DNA of 62,902 nucleotides from Oscillospiraceae bacterium (GTDB lineage Bacteria; Bacillota; Clostridia; Oscillospirales; Oscillospiraceae): NCBI GenBank assembly GCA_017632035.1, contig JAGBSG010000010.1, positions 1 to 62,902 of the forward strand, read 5' to 3'. Shown piece by piece: positions 10,501 to 20,570 of this stretch (position 1 is its first letter; each line of letters starts with the position of its first letter). The notes under the pieces were generated by a model. It saw only the letters and a program-made list of their open reading frames with translations, ran no database searches and was not told where the DNA came from. The position numbers and the translations under genes were made by a program.

Positions 10501-10529
10501 TTTTCATTGATGGAAAAATTGTGTATAAT
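10501..10529 (+). promoter_or_regulatory. Promoter of lepB operon
   Basis: TATAAT at 10524-10529 with a weak -35 TTTTCA 17 bp upstream. It lies downstream of an in-frame ATG at 10507, so that ATG cannot be the start of this transcript. Confidence 0.55.
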
Positions 10530-10572
10530 TAGAGAAAGTTTGTTTTGTATTTACAATGCAGGAGGTGAGCGT

Positions 10573-11217
10573 GTGAGTCATGGTAGGTTTGAGTCGGATG
10601 GGTGCGTTCCCTATACGGCTGCGAATCATGATAGCAACATCAAACGGCAAAAGCAAAGCTTTGGCGACAGTGCACTGCTTTATCTACACGATCTTGTCTA
10701 TCTTTTAAGTGCTATCCTTTTGGTTTTTCTGTTATTATTTAGAGTGGTAGTTGTCTCGGGGCCATCAATGAACAGTACACTGTTGGACGGTGACTATCTG
10801 CTGCTGCTCAGTAATACCTTCTATAAAGATCCTCAACCCGGTGATATTATCGTATTTAGCAAGGAATCCTTTGAAAACGGCGAGCCTATCGTCAAGCGAG
10901 TGATCGCTGTTGAGGGGCAGACTGTGGATATTGATTTTATTGTGGGAATCGTTTATGTTGATGGCGTGGCTCTGCAAGAGGATTACACACTGACACCAAC
11001 CAACCTGGCGGAAGGAACGGAGTTTCCTTTAACAGTAGAGCCTGGTTGTGTGTTTGTTATGGGTGACAACCGAAATCTGTCTCTGGACAGCAGAAGTCCG
11101 GATGTAGGACTGGTCGACTGCAGGCAGATTCTCGGAAAAGCGATTTTCCTTTTCCTGCCGGGGACGGACAAAGGAACTGTACCTAGAGACTTCAGCAGAT
11201 TGGGGGTGCTGTCATAA
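10573..11217 (+). CDS. lepB: Signal peptidase I
   Basis: A membrane-bound Ser/Lys peptidase that removes signal peptides on the outer face of the membrane. The start is chosen as GTG 10573 because GGAGGTGAGC lies just upstream and the promoter -10 is downstream of the ATG at 10507; this gives 214 residues. There is an N-terminal transmembrane segment (YLLSAILLVFLLLF), the catalytic Ser in SGPSM, the Lys in IVKRVIA, and the box GDNRNLSLDSR. Its stop overlaps the rbgA start, so the two are co-transcribed with the rnhB group. Confidence 0.93.
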   Translation: MSHGRFESDGCVPYTAANHDSNIKRQKQSFGDSALLYLHDLVYLLSAILLVFLLLFRVVVVSGPSMNSTLLDGDYLLLLSNTFYKDPQPGDIIVFSKESFENGEPIVKRVIAVEGQTVDIDFIVGIVYVDGVALQEDYTLTPTNLAEGTEFPLTVEPGCVFVMGDNRNLSLDSRSPDVGLVDCRQILGKAIFLFLPGTDKGTVPRDFSRLGVLS

Positions 11218-12086
11218 TGGAGCAGGATAAAATGAATATTCAATGGTATCCCGGACATATGACAAAAACCCGCCGTCAGATCGAAGCGGATCTGAAGCAA
11301 GTGGATGCGGTTTGTGAGATCGTGGATGCCAGAATACCGGCATCCAGCAGAAATCCTGATATCGATGCCATCTGTGGGAACAAGCCCCGAATAGTGATCC
11401 TGAACCGCATGGATCTGGCGGATCCTAATGCAACTGCACGGTGGGCCGCCTACTTCCGTAGTCGCAATATGGCCGCTGTCGCCACAGATTGCAAAACAAA
11501 GCGCGGAATCAGCGAGTTTCAACCTGCTGTGCGTGGGCTTCTTCGGGAAAAGCTGGAGCGGGACGCCGCAAAAGGCATGAGACGTCCTATCCGCGTGATG
11601 GTCGTTGGAATCCCCAATGTTGGCAAGTCTACACTGATCAATCAGATATCCGGCAGAAAGGGAGCAAAGGCCGAAAACAGGCCCGGTGTTACAAGAGGTA
11701 AGCAGTGGGTCGCTGTGGATCCATCTCTTTTGCTGCTGGATACGCCGGGCATCTTGTGGCCTAAGTTCGACGATCCCAATGTTGGCTTGATGCTTGCGTA
11801 CACAGGCGCAGTGAAAGAAAGCGTCATTGATCTAGAGGAACTGGCTGCCAGGCTTATGGAGCTGCTCTGGAAGCGCTATCCCCAGGCTGTTAAGGAGCGG
11901 TACGGTATTGATATGCAGCCGGATACGCCTGGTTATCAGCTTCTGGAGGAGGCTGGCCGCAAGAGAGGCTACCTGCTTTCACGGGGCGAGATCAACACGG
12001 AGAGAATGGCCAAGGTTTTGATTGATGAATTCCGCAGCGCTAAGCTGGGGCGATTTACACTGGAAGAGCCGGAGAAAACTGTATGA
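11217..12086 (+). CDS. rbgA: Ribosome biogenesis GTPase RbgA (YlqF)
   Basis: A 289-residue circularly permuted GTPase required for late 50S assembly. The motif order is permuted: NRMD (G4) comes first, then the P-loop GIPNVGKST (about residues 127-135), then DTPG (G3). The N-terminus QWYPGHMTK is highly characteristic. A second possible start (MNIQWYPGHM, five codons in) cannot be excluded. In B. subtilis ylqF is also next to rnhB, which supports the call. Confidence 0.95.
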   Translation: MEQDKMNIQWYPGHMTKTRRQIEADLKQVDAVCEIVDARIPASSRNPDIDAICGNKPRIVILNRMDLADPNATARWAAYFRSRNMAAVATDCKTKRGISEFQPAVRGLLREKLERDAAKGMRRPIRVMVVGIPNVGKSTLINQISGRKGAKAENRPGVTRGKQWVAVDPSLLLLDTPGILWPKFDDPNVGLMLAYTGAVKESVIDLEELAARLMELLWKRYPQAVKERYGIDMQPDTPGYQLLEEAGRKRGYLLSRGEINTERMAKVLIDEFRSAKLGRFTLEEPEKTV

Positions 12087-12697
12087 TAGGTTTAAATATG
12101 TGGCAAATCGAAGACAGCCATTACGCCGAGGGCATACAATGCATCTGCGGTGTAGATGAAGCAGGCAGAGGGCCTTTGGCAGGACCTGTTTGTGCTGCTG
12201 CCGTGATTTTGCCTACTCATGTGGATATTCCGGGTCTGAACGATAGTAAGAAGCTCACAGATAAACGCAGAAGGGAACTGTTCCCCATAATCATGGAGCA
12301 AGCGATTTCCTATGGTATAGGCTTTGCCGATCATAATGAAATCGATGATTTCAACATTCTGCAGGCTACGTATCTTGCTATGGAACGGGCACTTGCGGGT
12401 CTGACTGTAAGACCAGATATTGTGCTGATCGACGGAAACCGGACGAAGAATTTTGGATTGCCTGTACAGACGGTGGTACATGGAGACAGTCTCAGTGCCA
12501 ACATTGCGGCGGCATCCATCCTTGCGAAAGTGACCCGTGACAACCTTATGCTGCAAATGGCTCAAATGTACCCCGGCTACGGTTTTGAGATACATAAGGG
12601 ATATGGTACAAAGGCGCATTATGAGGCACTGCGAACCAACGGTCCCAGTCCGATCCACCGAATGTCTTTTTTGAAGAAGCTATATGGGAAGGAATAA
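12083..12697 (+). CDS. rnhB: Ribonuclease HII
   Basis: A 204-residue enzyme that cuts RNA in RNA:DNA hybrids and starts ribonucleotide removal from DNA. The signature GVDEAGRGPLAGPV carries the acidic metal ligands, and the Asp in LIDGNRTK and the ILAKVTRD block are also present. It overlaps rbgA by 4 bp and the next gene by 14 bp. Confidence 0.95.
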   Translation: MIGLNMWQIEDSHYAEGIQCICGVDEAGRGPLAGPVCAAAVILPTHVDIPGLNDSKKLTDKRRRELFPIIMEQAISYGIGFADHNEIDDFNILQATYLAMERALAGLTVRPDIVLIDGNRTKNFGLPVQTVVHGDSLSANIAAASILAKVTRDNLMLQMAQMYPGYGFEIHKGYGTKAHYEALRTNGPSPIHRMSFLKKLYGKE

Positions 12698-13049
12698 TAT
12701 TACCGGTGCGTGGGGGGAGGCCCTGGCTGCTGAATATTTACAGAAGAAGGGCTACCGGCTTGTGGCTGCAGGATATCGAAGCAGATTCGGTGAGATCGAT
12801 CTGATCGCATCAAACAGAAGGTATCTTGTTTTTGTAGAGGTAAAACTGCGTAAATCTGACAGGTTTGCACAGGCCATGGAGTTTGTGGATCTGCGCAAGC
12901 AGGGGAGAATCCGGACAACCGCATCTGTATATCTGGCTCAAAATCCAACAGAGCTTCAGCCCAGGTTTGATGTGATCGAGATCTATGCCCCAGAAGGAAC
13001 GGCGACCAGCCACCCTGTTATTCATCATTTGGAGGATGCTTTTCAATGA
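12684..13049 (+). CDS. UPF0102/YraN-family endonuclease-fold protein
   Basis: A 121-residue member of the YraN family, which has a restriction-endonuclease-like fold. The starting phrase GAWGEALAAEYLQKKGY and the catalytic-like pattern GEIDLIA...FVEVK are intact. Its biochemical role is not established; the family is usually found next to rnhB, as here. It overlaps both neighbours. Confidence 0.88.
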   Translation: MGRNNITGAWGEALAAEYLQKKGYRLVAAGYRSRFGEIDLIASNRRYLVFVEVKLRKSDRFAQAMEFVDLRKQGRIRTTASVYLAQNPTELQPRFDVIEIYAPEGTATSHPVIHHLEDAFQ

Positions 13050-13999
13050 ATTTTCCTGTGTTTGACCTGCACTGTGACACGATATATGAGCTGCTTGGCA
13101 AGGATTACAGAGCAGGTGATATACTGCGCAGCAATTCCCGCCATATTGATTTAGACAGAGCGAAAACACTTCCTGGCTATGCCCAATGTTTTGCCTGTTT
13201 TACTACACCCATGGAAGATCTGCCGGGGCAACTGACGGTTGCGGATATTTTTGAGAGGGAGCTTTCTGTGCTCTTGCGGGAGCTGAACGCCAATGCAGAC
13301 TGCATTCGGCAGGCTTACACAGCCGCAGATGTTGCCGACAATTATAACAACGGAATCATGTCTGCTATTTTTTCGATCGAAGGGCCTGCCGGTTTTGGCT
13401 ATGATCCTGCATTGCTGGAGAATCTGTACCAAATCGGCTTTCGGATATCCACCCTTGGCTGGAATGAGAAAAATGTGCTTACCGGCTCTCATGTGACTGG
13501 TGGTGGCCTGACAGATCTGGGCAGAGAGTATGTGATCGAAGCCCAACGGTTGGGTATGATCGTGGATGTAAGCCACATCAGCGACGAGGGATTTTGGGAT
13601 ATCATGAATATTACTGAAGCCCCTGTGATTGCTACGCATTCTAACAGTCGGAAGATCTGTGATGTGTCCAGGAATCTTACAGATGATATGTTCCGGGCTA
13701 TCTGCGCAACAGGCGGTGTGGCCGGTATCAACCTGTGGATAAACTTCCTTGGCGAGAACCCATGTTTGGATAGTGTCTGCGATCATATTATGCATTTTAT
13801 GGAGATGGACCCGGAGGGGAAGCATATTGCTTTGGGCGGAGATCTGGATGGCTGTGACAGACTTCCCGCAGGTTTTGCCGGGGTGCAGGATTATCCCAAA
13901 TTAGCACAGAGACTGATTGACCGTGGCGTTGACGCAAATACAGTACAGAATATATTCTGGAATAATGCACTTGGTGTGATCGGTCGATGCTGCATTTAA
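13046..13999 (+). CDS. Membrane dipeptidase (peptidase M19 family)
   Basis: A 317-residue zinc dipeptidase of the renal dipeptidase family. The metal site FDLHCDT is at residues 6-12, the bridging Glu lies in FSIEGP, and later His ligands are in VDVSHIS and ATHSNSR. No signal peptide is seen, so it is likely cytoplasmic and may process dipeptides or D-amino-acid peptides. The substrate is not known. Its ATG overlaps the previous gene by 4 bp. Confidence 0.9.
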   Translation: MNFPVFDLHCDTIYELLGKDYRAGDILRSNSRHIDLDRAKTLPGYAQCFACFTTPMEDLPGQLTVADIFERELSVLLRELNANADCIRQAYTAADVADNYNNGIMSAIFSIEGPAGFGYDPALLENLYQIGFRISTLGWNEKNVLTGSHVTGGGLTDLGREYVIEAQRLGMIVDVSHISDEGFWDIMNITEAPVIATHSNSRKICDVSRNLTDDMFRAICATGGVAGINLWINFLGENPCLDSVCDHIMHFMEMDPEGKHIALGGDLDGCDRLPAGFAGVQDYPKLAQRLIDRGVDANTVQNIFWNNALGVIGRCCI

Positions 14000-14070
14000 G
14001 TGCCGGGGTAGTTGCGAGTTAGGGTCAGCGGTTCAATTTGAGAGCAAGAAGTATGATTCGGGGGGCTTGT

Positions 14071-14760
14071 ATGGCATTATACGCAATCGGAGATCTCCAC
14101 CTGTGCCTTGGCGCAGCTAAGCCTATGGATGTGTTCGGCGGGGCCTGGTCCGGTTATATGGATAAGCTTTACGAAGGGATTCAGGTGATAAAACCGGAGG
14201 ACACGACTGTGCTTCTGGGTGATCTTTCCTGGGCGCTGGACCTAAAGGAAGCAACAGCTGATTTTTCGTGGATCAACGAAATACCCGGAAGGAAGATCAT
14301 CCTAAAGGGAAACCATGATTATTGGTGGAGCACGGCAGCAAAGTTCGGGCAGTTTTGCGGTTCAAATGGTTTTACCGATATGATTTTGCTCAACAATAAC
14401 CATTATGAATATAACGGATGGGCAATCTGTGGAACGCGGGGCTGGTTTTTTGAGGAAGAGAAGTGCGGGATGCATGACGAAAAGGTCTTCCGCAGAGAAT
14501 TGCTGCGCCTGGAGGCGTCGTTAAAGTCTGCAGGTGATTTGCCGAAGCTTGTGTTTCTGCACTATCCGCCCCGGTATAAGGGCTATACCTGTGAACCGAT
14601 TTTGGAGATCCTGAGCAAGTATGATGTGCGGCGATGTTTCTATGGACATTTGCATGGCGCAAGTCATGCACTGGCAATGGAAGGCCTGTGGAATGGTATC
14701 GAGTACAGACTGGTCTCGGCCGATCGCCTGAATTTCCAGCCGCTTCCTGTAATTTTATAA
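14071..14760 (+). CDS. Calcineurin-like metallophosphoesterase
   Basis: A 229-residue phosphoesterase. The start is set at ATG 14071 (MALYAIGDLHL), preceded by GGGGGGC; an upstream in-frame start has no RBS. Metal-binding motifs are GDLHL, GDLSW, KGNHDYWW and the C-terminal YGHLHGASH. The substrate is unknown. It follows the M19 peptidase by 71 bp and precedes the tig promoter. Confidence 0.85.
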   Translation: MALYAIGDLHLCLGAAKPMDVFGGAWSGYMDKLYEGIQVIKPEDTTVLLGDLSWALDLKEATADFSWINEIPGRKIILKGNHDYWWSTAAKFGQFCGSNGFTDMILLNNNHYEYNGWAICGTRGWFFEEEKCGMHDEKVFRRELLRLEASLKSAGDLPKLVFLHYPPRYKGYTCEPILEILSKYDVRRCFYGHLHGASHALAMEGLWNGIEYRLVSADRLNFQPLPVIL

Positions 14761-14779
14761 ACTTTTTTTCAGAAAAGTG

Positions 14780-14808
14780 TGGACAAGAAGCACTTTCTTT
14801 GCTAAAAT
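14780..14808 (+). promoter_or_regulatory. Promoter of tig-clpP-clpX
   Basis: TGGACA (14780-14785), 17-bp spacer, TAAAAT (14803-14808); each hexamer matches 5 of 6 positions. A leader of about 65 nt ends in AGGAGG. Confidence 0.7.
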
Positions 14809-14879
14809 GATTTGGTTGCAAAATTTTTCTATATAGAGAGGCTATTATATCGTAGCCTTACATTAGGAGGATACAAAAT

Positions 14880-16184
14880 ATGAACATCAAGAGTGTAGAG
14901 AAGAACGGTAATCAGGCTACTGTCGTGGTCGAGATCGACAAGGAGCTGATGGAGTCCGGTGTCAATAAGGCTTACATGAAGGCTCGTAAGAACATCATGA
15001 TTCCCGGTTTCCGCAAGGGCAAGGCTCCCAGGAAGATGATCGAGTCCATGTACGGTGCACATGTTTTCTATGAAGACGGTCTGGAGGAGATCTTCCCCCA
15101 GGTGTATGATTTCGCTATCATCGGCCAGGAACTGAAGGCTGTAGGTCGTCCTTCTCTGACGGATATGCAGATCAGCGAGGATAACATCGTTACCCTGACT
15201 CTGACCACTGATATCTACCCTGAAGTTACCCTGGGTGATTATAAGGGTCTGGAAGTGGAAAAGGCTGCAGCTGTTGTTACCGATGCACAGGTGCAGGCTG
15301 AGCTGGACCGCATGGCCCAGAATGTCGCATCCACTGAGACTGTAGAGCGTGCTGCCCAGATGGGTGATACCGCCAACATTAACTTTGAGGGCTTTGATAA
15401 CGGCGTTCCCTTCGATGGCGGCAAGGGCGAAAACTACGATCTGAAGCTGGGTTCCGGTTCCTTTGTCCCCGGCTTTGAAGAGCAGATCGTTGGCATGTCT
15501 GCCGGTGAAGAGAAGGATATTGATATCACTTTCCCTGAGGACTATCATGCGGAGTTGGCCGGTAAGCCCGTTGTATTCCATGTAAAGGTGAATGCTGTCA
15601 CCGCTACCAATGTTCCCGAGCAGGATGACGAGTTTGCTAAGGATGTTTCTGAATTTGAGACTCTGGAGGAGCTGAAGGCTGATATTCGCGCTAAGGCTGA
15701 GGAGCAGGCGCAGAAGCAGATCGATTCTGCCTTCGAGCAGGCCTGTGTCGACAAGGCTGCTGAGAACGCTACAGTTGATATGCCCAACGGTCTGATCGAG
15801 GCAGAGCTGGACAATCAGATGGAGCGTTTTGCCTACCAGCTGCAGATGAGCGGCTACTCCATGGAGCAGTACGCCAAGATGATGGGCGGCGACCTGAATA
15901 CCATGCGCAATGCATTCCGTCCCGCTGCCGAGAAGCAGGCAAAGGTCAATGTGACGCTGGCCAAGATCGTTGAAGTAGAGGGTATTTCCATTAACGAGGA
16001 AGACCTGACTGCTGAGTATGAGAACCTGGCAAAGCAGTATGATCTGGAGTTGGATAAGATCAAGGGCATGGTTCCCGAGGATGAGATCAAGGTCAGCCTG
16101 GAGACCCGGAAGGCTGTAAAGATCATTGTGGACGCTGCTGTTGCAGTTGCTCCCAAGGAAGAGGAAAAGAAGGAAGAGGAATAA
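14880..16184 (+). CDS. tig: Trigger factor
   Basis: A 434-residue ribosome-bound chaperone and peptidyl-prolyl isomerase. The ribosome-binding loop GFRKGKAPRKM is at about residues 44-54. The FKBP-type domain follows at about 150-230, then the helical C-terminal domain and a Lys/Glu-rich tail. Codon bias is strong. The tig-clpP-clpX order is conserved in many bacteria and links folding with proteolysis. Confidence 0.97.
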   Translation: MNIKSVEKNGNQATVVVEIDKELMESGVNKAYMKARKNIMIPGFRKGKAPRKMIESMYGAHVFYEDGLEEIFPQVYDFAIIGQELKAVGRPSLTDMQISEDNIVTLTLTTDIYPEVTLGDYKGLEVEKAAAVVTDAQVQAELDRMAQNVASTETVERAAQMGDTANINFEGFDNGVPFDGGKGENYDLKLGSGSFVPGFEEQIVGMSAGEEKDIDITFPEDYHAELAGKPVVFHVKVNAVTATNVPEQDDEFAKDVSEFETLEELKADIRAKAEEQAQKQIDSAFEQACVDKAAENATVDMPNGLIEAELDNQMERFAYQLQMSGYSMEQYAKMMGGDLNTMRNAFRPAAEKQAKVNVTLAKIVEVEGISINEEDLTAEYENLAKQYDLELDKIKGMVPEDEIKVSLETRKAVKIIVDAAVAVAPKEEEKKEEE

Positions 16185-16235
16185 CTTTCCTGAATAGTGG
16201 TTAGAATGTTTCAAACCCAGAAAGGAGACCTGACC

Positions 16236-16817
16236 ATGAGTTTAGTTCCCTATGTTGTTGAACAGACCAGTCGCGGTGAGCGCAGCTATGATATCTTTTC
16301 AAGACTGCTCAATGACCGTATCATATTCCTGTCTGAGGAGGTAAATGATACGACCGCCAGTCTTGTGGTTGCCCAGCTTCTGTATCTGGAAGCCCAGGAT
16401 CCCGATAAGGACATCCAGTTCTATATCAACAGCCCCGGCGGCAGTGTAACTGCAGGCATGGCGATTTACGACACCATGCAGTACATCAAGTGTGATGTGG
16501 CTACGATTTGCGTTGGCATGGCGGCATCTATGGGCGCGTTTTTGCTGAGTGCGGGCACCAAGGGCAAGCGTATGGCACTGCCCAATTCTGAGATCATGAT
16601 CCATCAGCCCTCTGCTGGCACCCAGGGTCAGATCACGGATATGGCTATCCATATGAAGCGCTTGGAGACTATCAAGGCTCGCATGAATCGAATTTTGGCC
16701 GAAAACACCGGCAAAAGCGTTGAGGAAGTTACGGATGCCTGTGAACGCGACAATTTTATGACTGCGGATGAGGCAAAGGCTTTTGGCCTGATCGACCGCG
16801 TACTGGATCGTCACTGA
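16236..16817 (+). CDS. clpP: ATP-dependent Clp protease proteolytic subunit
   Basis: A 193-residue ClpP. The start is set at ATG 16236 ([10 protein letters not shown]), after AAAGGAGA; an upstream in-frame start adds 13 unusual residues. The catalytic Ser lies in [11 protein letters not shown], the His in MIHQPSAG, and the Asp follows in the C-terminal third. It forms the tetradecameric chamber fed by ClpX, encoded next. Confidence 0.97.
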   Translation: MSLVPYVVEQTSRGERSYDIFSRLLNDRIIFLSEEVNDTTASLVVAQLLYLEAQDPDKDIQFYINSPGGSVTAGMAIYDTMQYIKCDVATICVGMAASMGAFLLSAGTKGKRMALPNSEIMIHQPSAGTQGQITDMAIHMKRLETIKARMNRILAENTGKSVEEVTDACERDNFMTADEAKAFGLIDRVLDRH

Positions 16818-16838
16818 TCGGAAAGGCGGTATAGGTTC

Positions 16839-18098
16839 ATGGCAAAAAAAGACGAACAGCCGATTCGCTGCAGCTTCTGCGGAAAGCGGGAGAATCAGGC
16901 GCGGCTGATTGCCGGACCTGGTGTGTATATCTGCAGCGACTGTGTTCAGGCCTGTGGAGAGTTGCTGCGTGATGACGCACAGTTTGACGAGAGGGGAAAG
17001 CTTCGTTCACCGGAGCATCTCCCTACGCCAATGGAGATCAAGGCCTATATGGACAGCTACATTATCGGCCAGGAGGATGCTAAGATCTCTCTGGCTGTGG
17101 CTGTGTACAATCACTACAAGCGCATTTATCTGGCCCACGATACGGACGTGGAGCTTCAAAAGAGCAATATCCTGCTGATAGGTCCTACCGGGTGCGGCAA
17201 GACCCTCTTTGCCCAGACCCTCGCCAGGATACTGAATGTTCCGTTTGCGATTGCCGATGCCACCACACTGACTGAGGCCGGCTATGTAGGTGACGATGTG
17301 GAAAATATCCTGTTGCGTCTTCTGCAGGCTGCTGATTTTGATGTAGATCTGGCGGAGCACGGTATTATCTATATTGATGAGATGGATAAGATCGCCCGCA
17401 AGAGCGAAAATACATCCATAACGAGGGATGTATCCGGCGAAGGCGTTCAGCAGGCACTGCTGAAGATCCTGGAGGGTACTGTCGCCGGTGTTCCTCCTCA
17501 GGGCGGACGCAAGCATCCCCAGCAGGAAACCATTCAGATCAATACGACCAATATCCTGTTTATCTGCGGCGGTGCGTTTGATGGCTTGGATAAGATCATT
17601 GAATCCCGTACAGACCGGTCGGCCATCGGCTTTGATGCGCCGGTTGAGAGCCGCAAGAAGAGGGATGTTGGCAAGCTTCTTTCCCAGGTGGAGCCTGATG
17701 ATCTGTTGAAGTTTGGTATCATTCCGGAATTGGTTGGCCGTATGCCGGTGATTACCTGCCTGCGTGACCTGAAGAAGGATGACCTTGTAAGGATCCTTGT
17801 TGAGCCCAAAAATGCTCTGACACGCCAGTATGAGGCTCTTTTGAAAATGGATAATGTGGAACTTGAGATCCAGCAAGAGGCGCTGGAGACGATTGCGCAA
17901 AAGGCTATTGACCGGCAAATTGGTGCCAGAGGTCTGCGTGCTGTTATGGAGCAGATCATGACGCGTATTATGTATGTAATTCCATCTGACCTCTCCATTA
18001 AAAAAGTCATCATAACCCCGGAATGTGTATTGGGTGGTGAGCCCCTTATCCTGAGGGATAATAAATCACCGCGGCTGAAAGCCGGGACAAAAAACTAA
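16839..18098 (+). CDS. clpX: ClpX unfoldase, ATP-binding subunit of ClpXP
   Basis: A 419-residue AAA+ unfoldase. The zinc-binding domain has CSFCGK and CSDCVQAC near the N-terminus. Walker A is GPTGCGKT (about residues 115-122) and Walker B is [10 protein letters not shown]; a ClpP-contacting loop is expected between them and the C-terminal domain. It lies 21 bp after clpP. Confidence 0.97.
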   Translation: MAKKDEQPIRCSFCGKRENQARLIAGPGVYICSDCVQACGELLRDDAQFDERGKLRSPEHLPTPMEIKAYMDSYIIGQEDAKISLAVAVYNHYKRIYLAHDTDVELQKSNILLIGPTGCGKTLFAQTLARILNVPFAIADATTLTEAGYVGDDVENILLRLLQAADFDVDLAEHGIIYIDEMDKIARKSENTSITRDVSGEGVQQALLKILEGTVAGVPPQGGRKHPQQETIQINTTNILFICGGAFDGLDKIIESRTDRSAIGFDAPVESRKKRDVGKLLSQVEPDDLLKFGIIPELVGRMPVITCLRDLKKDDLVRILVEPKNALTRQYEALLKMDNVELEIQQEALETIAQKAIDRQIGARGLRAVMEQIMTRIMYVIPSDLSIKKVIITPECVLGGEPLILRDNKSPRLKAGTKN

Positions 18099-18102
18099 GA
18101 TA

Positions 18103-18133
18103 GAAGGGGGTAGTTTTTTCTACCCTCTTCTTT
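18103..18133 (+). terminator. Terminator after clpX
   Basis: GAAGGGGGTAG and CTACCCTCTTC form an imperfect stem around a TTTTTT loop, followed by TTTGC. It may only partly separate lon from the clp transcript. Confidence 0.6.
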
Positions 18134-18159
18134 GCTCAATTACCCAGGAAGGAGACCTT

Positions 18160-20562
18160 ATGAGCGAGTTGATATATACCGGCAGAATGCCGGTACTGGC
18201 CCTGCGTGGCATGACCGTATTTCCTGCACAAACAGTGCATTTTGATATTGGACGGATCAAGTCTGCGTTGGCACTGGATAGCGCAATGAAGCACGACCAG
18301 ATTCTGTTCCTTGTGCCCCAGAAAAATATTAATGAAGATGATCCCGGTCAGTCCGGATTGTATCCCATTGGCTGTGTTGCTCAGGTAAAACAGATTCTAA
18401 AATCCCAGGGAGAAAATATACGTGTTTTGGTGACCGGTCTGTACCGGGCCAGACTTATTGAGATGAACCAGACCAGCCCCTATCTGAGTGGAGCGGTTGA
18501 GCAGGTTCTCGAGCCGACGGCCACGGAGAATTTGCGTTGCCGCGCTTTGCGCAGAGAGGCCAACTCCCTGTACGGCAGCTATCTGGACCTTGTGGAAAGG
18601 CCTGCTCAGTCCGTTCAGCTAAAAATGCTCTCGTCTGAGGACTGTGGCTTTATTGCGGACAGCATAGCACAAAATTCCGGTATAGATTATCCGGATAAGG
18701 CAAAGCTGCTCTGCCAGCTAAATCCGGTGCGCCGACTGGAGCATACGATTCACCTTCTGCAGCAAGAAATGCAGGTGCTTCAACTGGAATCGGATATTCA
18801 GGAAAAAACCAGGGCACATATCGATCAAGAGCAGAGGGACTATTATCTGCGTGAACAGATGAAGGCGATCCGAGAGGAATTGGGAGAAGGAGACGATCGC
18901 TCTGAGTTCGCGGAAATGGAGAAAAAACTGCTCAGCCTGAATCTGGAACAGACTACAGAAGAAAAGCTGCTGAAGGATCTGGAGCGGCTTAGAAAACAAC
19001 CCTTTGGCTCTTCGGAGGCCTCTGTGCTGAGAGGCTATCTGGATACTGTTTTGGATATCCCATGGAACAAAACAACAAAAGAACGGGTAGATGTTGACCT
19101 TGCCAGACGGGTCTTGGATAAGGACCATTTTGGTTTGGAAAAGGTGAAGGAGCGCATACTGGAAACTCTGGCTGTCAGAAAACTGGCACCTCAGATGCCA
19201 CCTCAGATCATCTGCCTTGTGGGCCCTCCCGGTGTCGGTAAGACATCTATTGCTTACTCCATTGCCAAGAGCTTAAACCGTAAAATGGCCAGGATATCTC
19301 TGGGAGGTGTTCGGGATGAGGCCGATATTCGCGGCCATCGGAAGACATATGTTGGCGCCATGCCTGGCAGAATCATTGCAGCCATGATCCAGGCTGGAAG
19401 CAGCAATCCGCTGATTTTGCTGGATGAAGTGGATAAAATGGGTTCTGATTATCGCGGTGACCCCAGTGCGGCACTGTTGGAGGTTCTGGATTCAGAGCAG
19501 AATAAGGCATACCGTGACCATTATATTGAGATCCCTGTAGATCTGAGTGAGGTCATGTTCATTACTACGGCAAACACATTAGATACTATCCCTAGACCTC
19601 TGCTTGACAGAATGGAGATCATTGAGCTGGGTTCTTATACCGATGAAGAAAAGCTCATGATCGCAAAAAATCATTTGATCCCCAAGCAGATGGAAAAGCA
19701 CGGTTTGAAAAGGTCCTGTTTGCGTATCACAGAGGATGCTGTGCGTGAGATTATCCAGTGCTATACCCGGGAATCCGGTGTTAGAAATCTGGAGCGCCGT
19801 ATTGCGGATGTTTGCCGGAAGGCCGCTATGCAGATCCTGACACAAGAAGCTTCTAAGAAGCTTACAGTTACCGGAAGTAACATTGAGGAATTTCTTGGGG
19901 TGCGGAAGTACCTGCCTGACAGATTGCCCCTGTGCGACCAGATCGGATTGGTCACAGGCCTGGCCTGGACTGCTGTTGGCGGTGAGACTCTGGAGGTCGA
20001 GGTCAATGTTATGGATGGCAGCGGCAAGCTGGAGCTGACAGGAAACCTGGGCGATGTTATGAAGGAGTCTGCCCATGCAGCGCTGAGCTATATTCGTGCA
20101 AACGCACAGCAGCTCGGGATTTTAGAAGATTTCTACAAAACAAAGGACATCCATGTTCATTTTCCTGAAGGCGCTGTGCCGAAGGATGGCCCTTCTGCCG
20201 GCGTAACGGTTTGTACAGCTATGGTCTCTGCATTGACCGGAACAACTGTAAGACGGGATGTTGCCATGACCGGAGAGATATCCCTGCGTGGCAGAGTTCT
20301 GGCCATCGGTGGCTTGAAGGAGAAAACCATGGCTGCTCTGCGTTATGGTATTCGCACAGTCATTATCCCAAAGGATAACGAGCGTGATCTTGCGGAAATC
20401 GATCCTACTGTGCGAAAGGCCTTGAATTTTATTACAGCCCAAAGCGTAGATACGGTATTGGACGCAGCGTTAAACCGACGGCCGGAGATCGTGCCTACGA
20501 TCCTTTCTGATATTCCGGGAGAGGTTAGATCCAAGTCTCGCAAGCCAGGTATTCGGCAGTGA
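18160..20562 (+). CDS. lon: ATP-dependent Lon protease
   Basis: An 800-residue Lon of normal length. The substrate-binding N-terminal domain runs to about residue 210, then a coiled region. Walker A is GPPGVGKTS and Walker B is LILLDEVDKM. The protease domain has the Ser in KDGPSAGVT and the Lys in the segment GGLKEKTMAA. It degrades damaged and regulatory proteins. RBS AAGGAGA; its end is fused to engB, whose start lies 8 bp after the stop. Confidence 0.97.
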   Translation: MSELIYTGRMPVLALRGMTVFPAQTVHFDIGRIKSALALDSAMKHDQILFLVPQKNINEDDPGQSGLYPIGCVAQVKQILKSQGENIRVLVTGLYRARLIEMNQTSPYLSGAVEQVLEPTATENLRCRALRREANSLYGSYLDLVERPAQSVQLKMLSSEDCGFIADSIAQNSGIDYPDKAKLLCQLNPVRRLEHTIHLLQQEMQVLQLESDIQEKTRAHIDQEQRDYYLREQMKAIREELGEGDDRSEFAEMEKKLLSLNLEQTTEEKLLKDLERLRKQPFGSSEASVLRGYLDTVLDIPWNKTTKERVDVDLARRVLDKDHFGLEKVKERILETLAVRKLAPQMPPQIICLVGPPGVGKTSIAYSIAKSLNRKMARISLGGVRDEADIRGHRKTYVGAMPGRIIAAMIQAGSSNPLILLDEVDKMGSDYRGDPSAALLEVLDSEQNKAYRDHYIEIPVDLSEVMFITTANTLDTIPRPLLDRMEIIELGSYTDEEKLMIAKNHLIPKQMEKHGLKRSCLRITEDAVREIIQCYTRESGVRNLERRIADVCRKAAMQILTQEASKKLTVTGSNIEEFLGVRKYLPDRLPLCDQIGLVTGLAWTAVGGETLEVEVNVMDGSGKLELTGNLGDVMKESAHAALSYIRANAQQLGILEDFYKTKDIHVHFPEGAVPKDGPSAGVTVCTAMVSALTGTTVRRDVAMTGEISLRGRVLAIGGLKEKTMAALRYGIRTVIIPKDNERDLAEIDPTVRKALNFITAQSVDTVLDAALNRRPEIVPTILSDIPGEVRSKSRKPGIRQ

Positions 20563-20570
20563 GGTGCGGT

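Noticed and set aside
10507-10572. ATG 10507 as lepB start
   Set aside because: It lies upstream of the likely -10 box; GTG 10573 has a strong SD.
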